Part shown: positions 55,461 through 64,000 of the stretch, piece by piece
Layout: the number at the start of each line of letters is the position of its first letter
Numbering within the stretch: the first letter of the stretch is position 1
Assembly (NCBI GenBank): GCA_963675135.1
Contig: OY776130.1
Location: forward strand, 22,808,001 to 22,872,000
Reading direction: 5' to 3'
From: Galeopsis tetrahit
Lineage: Eukaryota; Streptophyta; Magnoliopsida; Lamiales; Lamiaceae
Length of the DNA stretch: 64,000 nucleotides
The notes under the pieces: generated by a model
What the model saw: only the letters and a program-made list of their open reading frames with translations
Told to the model about the DNA's origin: nothing
The model's database searches: none
Translations under genes and position numbers: made by a program

Positions 55461-56545
55461 GGTATGTGTAATTATTTTCGTGTTGTAATTTAATTCCATT
55501 ATCATTATTCAACTTCACTAATATTCAAGTCATTTTAATTTAGTTTGTCAATTAATTACTTTAAATTATTGATGATTTATTGAGAATTTTCATTGATTAA
55601 ATGATTTCACATTATTTAATATTAACTTTAAAAAATCAAAATTTTAGGTATACAATAATTTTTTTTATTGTAAATTTTAATTCACTTTGATTTATTTTTT
55701 AAACTTTTTTTTTTATAATTTTGTTTTTAAGAACAGAAAAAACTAAATAATATTTTTACTTATTTTCACATAATCTAAAACAAGAAATTTGACTTATGGT
55801 GAATTACCACAATTCTTCGTACGGAAGTCGAAAACTAGAGAGTAGGTTGAAAGGAAGAGAGGTTTTTCAATCAAATGTATTTGTTACGTTACTTTTGGGG
55901 TGAGGCACATTATTTGAGGATACTCTAAAATGTATTTCATGGACCTACATCTTATGATGATTTGAAGAAATTTAATGGAGTAATTCATCCAACATTTCGG
56001 GAAGCTTGCTTTGCTAGAGGTTTGTTGAACGATGATAAAGAGTATGTTGATGGTATGTAGGAGGTTAGCCGTTGAGCTTCAGCATCTTCGTTGGGGTCTT
56101 TATTTGTTACGCTAATAACATCAGGTTCGTTGGATCGACCTTATGAAGTTTGGGAAAAGTGTGGAGACATCTGTCTGATGATATTCTTTATAATAGAAGA
56201 AGAATTATGCATCTTTTAAGTATGTTTAATTATTTATGTGTTGTAATTTAATTCCATTATAATATTCAATTTCACTAATATTCAAGTCATTTTAATTTAG
56301 TTTGTCAATTAATTACTATAAATTATTGGTGATTTATTGAGAACTTTCATTGAATAAACGATTTCACATAATTTAATATTAACTTTAAAAAATCAAAATT
56401 TTAGGGATACAATAATTTTTTTATTGTAAATTTTAATTCACTTTGATTTTTTTAAAAAAAATTCTTTTTAAATTATTTTTTTAAGAACAGAAAAAAATTA
56501 ATAATATTTTTACTTATTTTATCAATATTATCTAAGAAAAAAAAT
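55020..56545 (+). repeat. 764-bp tandem duplication at the Helitron end
   Basis: Unit A (about 55020-55783) and unit B (about 55784-56545) match through coding and AT-rich parts. For example GACTTATGKTGAATTACCAC occurs at 55027 and 55791. Both units carry the same GGTATGTAGGAGG stop, so that stop is older than the duplication. Unit B has extra stops and small deletions. Confidence 0.9.
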
Positions 56546-56795
56546 AATTATATGTATTAATGGAAAATATTTATAAATTTATATTAAATTAATTTTTCCT
56601 ATTGTTTTAGTGAATGAAATTATTTTTGTTGAAACATCAAATGATTTATTATATATTTATTTATCATATCAAATATAAATTTTTATTTAATTCTAAATTT
56701 CAACTGTTTTACATAAATTTATCACTCATTACTTATGAAAAAAATTAAATATTTTATATTATTTTGTATTAGAATAATTAACTAAATGTAAACAT
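56546..56795. other. AT-rich spacer
   Basis: No gene or repeat boundary seen between the duplication and the solo LTR. Confidence 0.4.
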
Positions 56796-56800
56796 ATATG

Positions 56801-58429
56801 TGATTCGGGTGGAATTTACATGTTTTAGAGGCACATGTGAAGCATGTTTTGATGTGGATTTCATTGATTTATGCATTGATTATGATTGTTTGAGCCGAAA
56901 TGAGAGAAAGGTTGTGTTTTGTCGATTTTGTAGGAAATACGATGAAATATGGAGAAAAACACCAACCATACCTCACTGGATCAGGAAGAGGGGTGCACGG
57001 TTGTATTCGTCTCGAAAAACGGAGTGGATTAGCCAAAGGAACCGAGTCAATCCGACACCCGAGGCGAAAGTTATGCATGAAACGAGAAGGGAAGGAGGCA
57101 ACTCGGCCGAGTGAGTCAACTCGGCCGAATCTGAAACTTTTGGGTTTACTGCGCACTCGGCCGAATCTGCGAGTTTGGACATCACTGCGCACTCGGCCGA
57201 GTGACCCAACTCGGCTGAGTTGAGTTGAAAGCCGTAGGTGCTGGACTTGAAGACCACTCGGCCGAGTGACCCCAACTCGGCCGAGTCTCGGCTAGACAAA
57301 GTCGTGGCACGCTTTTTAAGTGCTCCACTCGGCCGAATGATCCCAACTCGGCCGAGTCACCCCAATTTCGGTGCCAAACTTGTATTTTCTCCAATTTTGA
57401 GGGATCAACTTGCAATTATGCCATCCAAACCCTACCCCAACACTATATAAACCCCCTTTCTTGAAATTCAAGACATTCTCCCCCAATCCACACATAGTTA
57501 CACATACTTGGAGGTGTTTTGGCCATTTCTCTCTCAATTCTCCATCAATTCAAGGAAGAAAGATGCAATAGCTTGCAAATTCCATTCCCTACCACATTCT
57601 AGACTAAGCTTTCTCTTTCTTTTCCTTTTTATTTAGTTATTTCATTTGGAATTTGTAATTGGATTATGCTAGTTAGTGGCTAAACACTTTGTGGTTCTAA
57701 GGCATTGTAGATACTTGGATTGAAGTTTATGATTAATTTCTTGCTTTAATTGGTGTTTATCTCTTATTTGCATGTTTAATTATCCATTGTAAAGCATGTT
57801 GTTAGTGGCCATGATGATTTGCTTAATTCATTGTTAATTGGGGTAGTATCGAGAGATTTATTCCATTTAATCGTATGCAAGCATGCAACCCGGTATTATT
57901 ATGATCTCGAGAGAGGATTAATTATCGGAGAGGGAATTGAATGATCTTAGGAGCTATTTTAGGCGGTGTAACGTTTGTGAGGTAGAGATACGAGCCTATG
58001 TTGCATTGCGCCTTTGGATTAGTTGTATCGAGAGATCGATTAGTTCTTCTTGTGTGATCACCCTATATGAGATAACCTTAATGGCCATTTAAACGAGATA
58101 ACATTCATAAACGGATATCTATGCATTACAATTGCCTTGGAACCCACCTTCTCTTAATTGAGTTTTCATCCATTTTACTTTCGTTTTCTTGATTCGCATG
58201 CTAGTAGATCGATTTTCATTGCTCTTTGTTACTTATTTGTGACACTTTGGTAGGTAATTTTAGAGTAATTCAACATTCAATCTATTCGATCACGTCTACT
58301 TAGAACTCGATTAACAAACTACCCTTTTACGCTTAACCTCTCTGTGGGATCGACCTCGTGCTTATCACGCTACGATAGACACCGTACACTTGCGGTTGTT
58401 TATTTTAGTGTTGCATAACACGTGAATCA
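56801..58429 (+). repeat. Solo LTR, probably Ty3/Gypsy (1629 bp), with a palindrome array
   Basis: TGATTC...GAATCA ends flanked by a perfect ATATG duplication (56796-56800, 58430-58434). A TATA box (TATATAA, 57444-57450) is followed by a CTCT-rich leader. Near the 3' end is a GGGATCGACCTCG...TACACTTGCGG string of the kind seen in Athila/Tat-type LTRs. Open frames at 56800-57223 are incidental; one reads through the palindromes. No internal region of this element is present. Confidence 0.85.
57101..57357. promoter_or_regulatory. Array of nine ACTCGGCCGAGT palindromes upstream of the TATA box
   Basis: Copies start at 57101, 57119, 57155, 57191, 57209, 57256, 57275, 57327 and 57346. Five are exact ACTCGGCCGAGT, three are ACTCGGCCGAAT and one is ACTCGGCTGAGT. 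Eight of the nine form pairs with starts 18-19 bases apart. The array ends about 87 bases before the TATA box at 57444. This looks like a set of dimeric protein-binding sites, though no factor is known to me. Confidence 0.85.
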
Positions 58430-58470
58430 ATATGCATAATAAACAATAAAGTGATTTATTATATGTTTAT

Positions 58471-59819
58471 TGTTGGGATATGAATCCTAAGACAAGTCCT
58501 AAATGATGAAAAGATAAGATGAGTTTTGATAAGCCAAAAGTAGACTTGAATATTTTCTAAGTGTTGACTGATCTAGTCTAGTTATGGAAGTCATCTTGAG
58601 CAGATCAGTAGAGTTCACAAGTCAAGTAAAAGTTTCAAAAGATAAGTTCAAAAGAAAAGTTTAATTGCAAGACAAGTACGTATTATAAGTACCTTGTATA
58701 TTTGTTTAGGATTTATACTGAGCTATTCAAGAATGTATAGAAGCTCATTTATTTTGTGTATGTAATCGATATATTCAATGTATAGATCTTAAGTTGACTA
58801 AGCTATTTTATAAAGCTTAATGTAATGTAATAGTCTTGTTAAGAATAGATAGGTAGGACTAGATTAGTTCTATATTGAAGTCTACAGAAAGAAGACCTGC
58901 GCAAGACAAGATGAGTAAGACGAAGACTCAGAATTTGTCTAAGTGTTGAAACCAGACAAGACAGGTGCGCAACGACAAGACAAGTCAACAAGAAGAAGAA
59001 GAAAGAAGTTAGTTATTAAAAACGCGTGTGAAGATAAAGATTGAAGAGTTAGTTATGGAAATAACTAATTAACTGAAGAACCGCGTGGAAGGATAAATGA
59101 AGAAGTTAGAAATCAGTTTTCAAGAAAAGGTTGTTACACAACAGAAAGTTCTTGAAATTAGAAGTCTATAAATACCATGGCGTATTCAACGATTGAAGAC
59201 TACTGACATACTGATATTCTAAGCATTACTGAAGAGATTTACAAAGCATTCAAAGAAGGAACTCTCAGAGTTGTGAAGTTCAGAAAGTGAAGCTACAAGA
59301 CAAGTGAAGATCAAAGAAGGCTGCTACTGAACTAAGAGAAGTTTTATTGTTTTTGTTTCAAGTTGCTAGTTGCTTGTTAAATAGCTAGTTAGATCGAAGA
59401 AGCACTTGGTAGTGTTATTGAGAAGATCTAAGTCTTATTTCTTGGGACTTAAAGCTACAAGAACACATTACTCTATTGGACGAGTTAATAAGAATATCAC
59501 AACTGGGTTTGTGAGAGTGGATGTAGACAAGTTATCGAAACCACTATAAATCTCGTGTTTGATTTACTTTACTGTTTTATTTGTGTTTGATTGATTAACT
59601 GCTTAATTGATTGAATTGCATATCTGAACAAGACTAGTAGAGTGTTCATACAGAGTTCGCGAATTTAGTTGAGTATAAATTTGATTGGGCTCATTTTTTA
59701 ATTCTGATATTCCGCATTCGTATTCTGATATATTGAAAGATTTTTGAAAAGTCTATTCACCCCCCTCTAGACGTTTTCACTAGCTTACTCAATATTATTA
59801 ACTCAACTAGGGACCTACA
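58471..59819 (+). repeat. 5' LTR of a second Sirevirus-like Copia (1349 bp)
   Basis: TGTTGGGATATG...GGGACCTACA, related to the solo LTR at 53538-54701. The left flank is TTTAT (58466-58470); the right LTR lies beyond the window, so the duplication cannot be checked. Confidence 0.9.
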
Positions 59820-59836
59820 AGTGGTATCAGAGCAGT
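59820..59836 (+). other. Primer-binding site of the second Copia
   Basis: AGTGGTATCAGAGCAGT directly follows the LTR; TGGTATCAGAGC is the initiator tRNA-Met type site. Confidence 0.93.
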
Positions 59837-59986
59837 AGTTTACGAACTGCTGTTTCTTGATAACCGACTTAAGACTTGGGTGAAGTCTTGGTTCTTGATT
59901 GTACGTGCTCTTACGTGTTCTTGATCACTTCTTGACATATCTGTTTCCTGATCATAAAACTGCTCAATACTAATCTTCTTGGAATC

Positions 59987-62542
59987 ATGTCTCTCGAAAT
60001 CAGCGCTAACAAACTACCGAAGTTCCAGGTACAAGATTACGACTACTGGAAGTTGAGGATGGAAGCCATTTTCAGCTCCACTCACGACTTGATGATCTTC
60101 GTCGTCACCGAAGGACCAATCGTGACGATGATCCCTAACACTGATGCTTTGGACAAGGACAAACCTGTTGGAGTTCTTGTTCGTAAACCTAGGTCAGAAC
60201 TAACATCTGAAGAAATGAGGCAGAATAACTTGGACAGTTTGGCCAAGAATTACATTTTACACACCCTTCCCAACGAGTATCTTGGGAAAGTGTTAAAATG
60301 CAAGACTGCCAAAGATATGTGGGACCGTCTCGCTATTATTTGTGAAGGGACTTCCCTGATCAAAGAAAGCAAGCTTTCTACTGCTGTTCAAAGATTCGAA
60401 TCATTCAAAATGAAAACTGGTGAAACTATTGACCAGTTGGATACTCGCTTTACAAAGATTATGAATGACTTGGAAGTTCTTGGTAAATCTTATACTGCTC
60501 GTGAAATTAATTTGAGAATTCTTAAAAGTCTAGATCCTAGATGGAAAATGGTGAGAATGCTAGTTAAGAATACTCAAGACATAGACGAGTGGTCTGTAGA
60601 AACTATGTTTCAAACTCTAAAGGCTCATGAGTTTGATTTAGATGAAGATGAACCCATAGCCAGTAGTGATAGAGAAAATGTCGTATCGAAGAACGTTGCC
60701 TTTAAGTGTAGTTCGTCTAAGTGTTCTAGAATTAGCAAGTCTAAGTCTAAGACTACGTCTGCTTCTGTGAAAGACGAGTTAGATGGAACTGATCTAAGCC
60801 TGAAAGATCAAGTCAATCTCATGGTTAGAAAGTTCGATAGGTTAAATAAGTGTTTCAGTAGATATAAGAAGTTCTATAGAGATCATAGAGGATCTGCTTC
60901 TAAGAACTCGTCTGAGACCAGACGAGACCGAAACTCGTCCGAAAGGAGAGACGAAGTCTTGAAAGGTAATAGACGAGATAGAGAGTCTGATGATAGGAAG
61001 ATTAAGCGTTCTGATAGACGTGATAAGCGAAGGGATAACTCTCCTATTAAAAAGGCTATTAATGATCTTTTGTGCTATAACTGTGAAAAGCCAGGTCACT
61101 ACATCTATGAATGTCTGGACCTGAGCACTGACGATCGTGAAGAACGCAAAGCACGAAGGGAAAGAAGATATAACCGTGGCAAGAAGGCAATGATGGCCAA
61201 TGATGACTCTGATTCGGATTCAGATGAGTTGCCATCGTCTTCGTCTAGCTACCCGTCTGATTGAGATCACGATGAAGCTTTCATAGTAGATGATTGCCTA
61301 TGCTGCATGGCTAAAATTGATCAAGAGGTATCATCTACAACTTCGTTTCAATCTTGTGATGAATCGGATTCTGATGAAAGTGATACTGCCAGTAGTGAAG
61401 TAGGGAGTAGTCTTCATCACTCTGCTAGTATGAATGAAGAAGACCTCCTACTTGCTAACCAGACATTCATTGAAGTCAGCGACGAGAACATTGCCTTAAA
61501 ACAAGAAATCATTGATCTAAAGGAAGCTCAGTCTAAAGTAGATCCTAATGTAACAGTCCTAAATGAACGCTTGACTGAAGAGTTAAGACAACTCAAAGAA
61601 AAGTGTGCATTGACAGACAGGTTATATCAAGACCTACTTAAGACACATGCAACTGAGACAAATGAGTTCAATGTTTTAAAGAGCAAGTGCAAAAAGCTTG
61701 AAGAACGTAATAAGTTCTTAGAGACTGAGGTTGTCACTCTAGACCTTAAACTTACTGACCTGGTTAACTCTTCAAAGATTAACCTTGAACTGTCAGATAG
61801 GTATAGGGCTCCAGCTGACAAGACATGTATAGGTGCAGATTCACCTAGCTCGTCTACTCAAGTCCTTAAGTACCCTACTGCTTTCATCTCAAGTTCTTTG
61901 ACTAATAATAAAGGAAAAGGACCAATGATATACGATATTGGAATGTCGTCTGAAGGCACTGTACCTAAGCAGACTCGAGTTAACACTCCTATTACCAAGG
62001 GAGGTAAGAAGAATGTTAACAACAAGCCTGTTCCGTTTAAAACTAGTCTACAAAGGACCACTAGTCGTGGACGACCTAACCAGGTCAGATACGAGGATTG
62101 GTATCCTGAGAAGACGAGTACTAGACAAGTACAGACTAGACGACAAGAGCCTAGACCTCCTTTCATAAGGCAGTCTCAGCTCTACTCGTTTAGGCCTAGG
62201 AAGGTTGCTCCAAAATATCGTACACAACTTGTCCTATATCCTCCACCTTTGTCATATGATATCATAAGTGAGGAAAGACCTAAACGTGTCTATAAACCGT
62301 ATGGACCAAATGCATATAAGCCCTACTCTGACTATCATAGACCAGTGCCTGCTCAAATAGAGATTAAATCGAAAGGCTATCTCAGACGAGTAGACCCGAA
62401 ATCGAATGATAGGCCAGATAAGGACAACAAGGTCTTATTTTGTAACAAGTATGGCAGGAAGCTAAAGAGATCGAATTTGTTCAGGACTCCGATGTATATT
62501 TGGATTCCTCTGAACTCGACTAACCCCCCAGGACCCCAATAA
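59987..62542 (+). pseudogene. gag of the second Copia, with premature stops
   Basis: ATG 59987 starts a Copia gag (YDYWKLRMEAIF, AKDMWDRLAIICEGTSLIKE, EINLRILKSLDPRW). A CCHC knuckle (CYNCEKPGHYIYEC) lies near residue 363. A TGA at 61262-61264 stops it after 425 residues, inside an Asp/Ser-rich tract. The same frame continues from 61265 through a coiled-coil and basic C-terminal region to TAA 62540-62542, just before a WVPK motif shared with other Sirevirus gag ends. TGA probably derives from CGA. The missing knuckle-distal half would normally be part of gag. Confidence 0.88.
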
Positions 62543-62576
62543 ACAAAGTGGGTACCTAAATTATTGAATATCTTCA

Positions 62577-64000
62577 TTGCAGGGTCGACTCGACTTGTAT
62601 AAGAAGGGTAGCTCAGTAGGAGAAACTTGGTACATTGATAGTGGTTGTTCGCACCACATGACAGGTACTAAGGCTCTTCTATCGAGTTACCACGAGCAAG
62701 AAGGACCCAAGGTGATATTCGGTGATAGCTCCACTGCTCTTACGAAAGGTTTTGGTTACATCAAAAATGGAGATGTAGAGATACAAGACGTATCCTACGT
62801 AGAAGGTTTGAAATAAAATTTACTATCTGTTTCTCAATTCTGTGATCGTGGTTATAAAGTGTAGTTTAAAAGCCGAAAGTGCGAGATCATAGACAAGAGG
62901 ACTCATACTATCCTACTCGTCGGCGTAAGACAAGGCAGTGTATACATTGTGAATTGGAATAACTGTCTGCGGGATACTTATCTTCTTACTAAGAACCCTG
63001 AAGAGCTCGGTTGGCTTTGGCATAGACGCCTCTGCCACATGAACTTTAAGGTAATTAATAAGATTGCACGAGATTACCTAGTGGAAGGTTTACCCAACGA
63101 AGTTTATTACAAATCACATGTATGCAATGCTTGTCAGAAAGGTAAACAGGTAAAAGGTTATTTTAAATCAATTCCTACTCTCTCAACAAGTAGAGTCTTA
63201 GAACTTCTACATATGGATCTTCATGGTCCGATAACTCCTCCAACATTGAATGGTAGAAGGTACACACTTGTTGTTGTAGACGACTATTCTAAGTTCACTT
63301 GGGTAGTCTTCCTACACAAGAAGAGTGATACACAGATCCTACTACCTGATCTGTTGAAGAAGTTACAAGTTGAGAAGAACTAGTCTATTGTCAAAATTCG
63401 TAGTGACAAGGGTACTGAGTTCATTAATTGCTATATCCAAGATTTTTGTTCTAAACGTGGTATCCAGCAACTTACTAGTGCAGCTAGGACTCCACAACAG
63501 AACGGTGTAGCAGAAAGAAGGAATAGAACTCTCAAAGAAGCCTGTAGAACCATGCTAGCCGAATACAAAACTCCTCAAAGGTTTTGGGCTGAAGCAATCA
63601 ATACTGCATGCCACTCTCAAAACAGAAGTGCGATCAACAAAGTATTAGGTAAGACACCTTACGAGGTTTGGAAAGGTAGAAAACCCAGAATTTCATATTT
63701 CCATATATTTGGTTGTAAGTGTTTCATCCATAACAATGGGAAGAGCAAGTTGAATGCTTTCGATGCTAAAGCAGACGAGGGGATATTCTTAGGATACTCC
63801 TCGACTAGCAAAGCATTTAGGGTATTCAACTACTCGACTCTTTATGTGGAAGAAACACCACATGTGGTTTTCGATGAATCTCGACAGGACTCGCCTGCCG
63901 ACAAGATCAGTGCGAAGGTGCCTGATCTATCGATCGAATCTGACAAAGAATCAGAAGTATACGAATCCGTTCAAGCCTACAATCCATTCATGAAAGCTCT
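62577..64000 (+). pseudogene. pol of the second Copia (protease and integrase), partial and broken
   Basis: Starts in a different frame from gag. Protease (WYIDSGCSHHMTG) is followed by TAA at 62814-62816 and TAG at 62862-62864. Integrase carries HHCC (HRRLCHMNF...CNACQKGKQ), MDLHGPIT, a TAG at 63381-63383, then RSDKGTEF and QQNGVAERRNRT. The frame has no insertion or deletion from 62577 to the window end; only stops break it. RT and RNase H lie beyond position 64000. Confidence 0.88.

Larger units (their letters stand above)
51622..56545 (+). mobile_element. Decayed, truncated Helitron
   Basis: Pieces of the Helitron Rep-helicase protein are found in order over about 4.5 kb, with a solo LTR in the middle and a tandem duplication at the end. 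A misplaced fragment of the protein's later part (51622-51740, FVWKSKYKD-like) precedes the N-terminal part, so the copy is also rearranged. No helicase ATP-binding motif was found, so the 3' half is missing. I could not identify the 5' TC or 3' CTRR hairpin ends. Confidence 0.75.
58471..64000 (+). mobile_element. Second Sirevirus-like Copia, 5' half, runs off the window
   Basis: LTR, primer-binding site, gag and the first part of pol are present in order on the plus strand. At least five in-frame stops and one frame change are present, so it is not autonomous. It is a different family from the Copia at 21623-36895, though the domain layout is alike. Confidence 0.92.

Noticed and set aside
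56800..57223. Open frames over the solo LTR, with Cys-rich and Arg/Pro-rich products
   Set aside because: They lie within LTR U3 and read through the palindrome array; there is no family resemblance.

Overview
The window is nuclear DNA of a flowering plant, most likely a eudicot. It is AT-rich and has GT-AG introns. Nearly everything recognisable belongs to plant transposon families: Mutator-like (MULE), PIF/Harbinger, hAT, Stowaway, Helitron, Copia/Sirevirus and Ty3/Gypsy Tat. I see no single-copy housekeeping gene, rRNA, tRNA or organelle-type sequence. The species cannot be named from the sequence alone.

Layout. 1-5655: an F-box/FBA pseudogene (+) converging on a broken mudrA-type transposase (-), with a MULE-like terminus near 5530-5655. 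5749-7491: a PIF/Harbinger element with TTA target duplications and an internal deletion. 8142-48008: the main structure, a MULE flanked by a perfect 9-bp duplication (TTCAAGATT) and with related ends. Its own DNA is about 13.2 kb and carries mudrA (+), an F-box/FBA pseudogene (+), an intact two-exon GRF zinc-finger gene (-) and a 12-exon Ulp1/C48 protease gene (-). That gene set resembles the Ulp1-carrying (Kaonashi-type) MULEs.

The Ulp1 gene is cut inside exon 11 by a Tat-lineage Gypsy element (16753-43385, 749-bp LTRs, duplication ATGAC). The Gypsy carries an apparently intact three-exon gene antisense to its broken gag-pol, and a 0.8-kb tandem-repeat tract. Inside it sits a 15.3-kb Sirevirus-like Copia element (21623-36895, LTRs about 1656 bp, duplication AAAGT). 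This Copia has long open gag and pol frames and a third frame of 1569 codons downstream of pol. The nesting order is therefore MULE, then Gypsy (about 7 LTR differences in 749 bp), then Copia (about 12 in 1656 bp).

48018-64000: AT-rich DNA with a 548-bp hAT-type MITE, a 281-bp Stowaway-type MITE and a decayed Helitron (about 51622-56545). The Helitron is interrupted by a solo Copia LTR and ends in a 764-bp tandem duplication. A 1629-bp solo LTR with perfect ATATG duplications follows (56801-58429); it has nine copies of a 12-bp palindrome upstream of its TATA box. The 5' half of a second Sirevirus-like Copia (58471 to the window end) comes last, with gag and pol broken by stop codons.

How it fits together. 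The MULE cargo is unusual in pairing ubiquitin-system (F-box) and SUMO-system (Ulp1) genes with a transposase and a GRF zinc-finger protein. Decay across the window is largely by in-frame stop codons, with a few one-base frameshifts. Frames likely to be coding-competent are the GRF gene, the Gypsy antisense gene, and the Copia gag, pol and third ORF.
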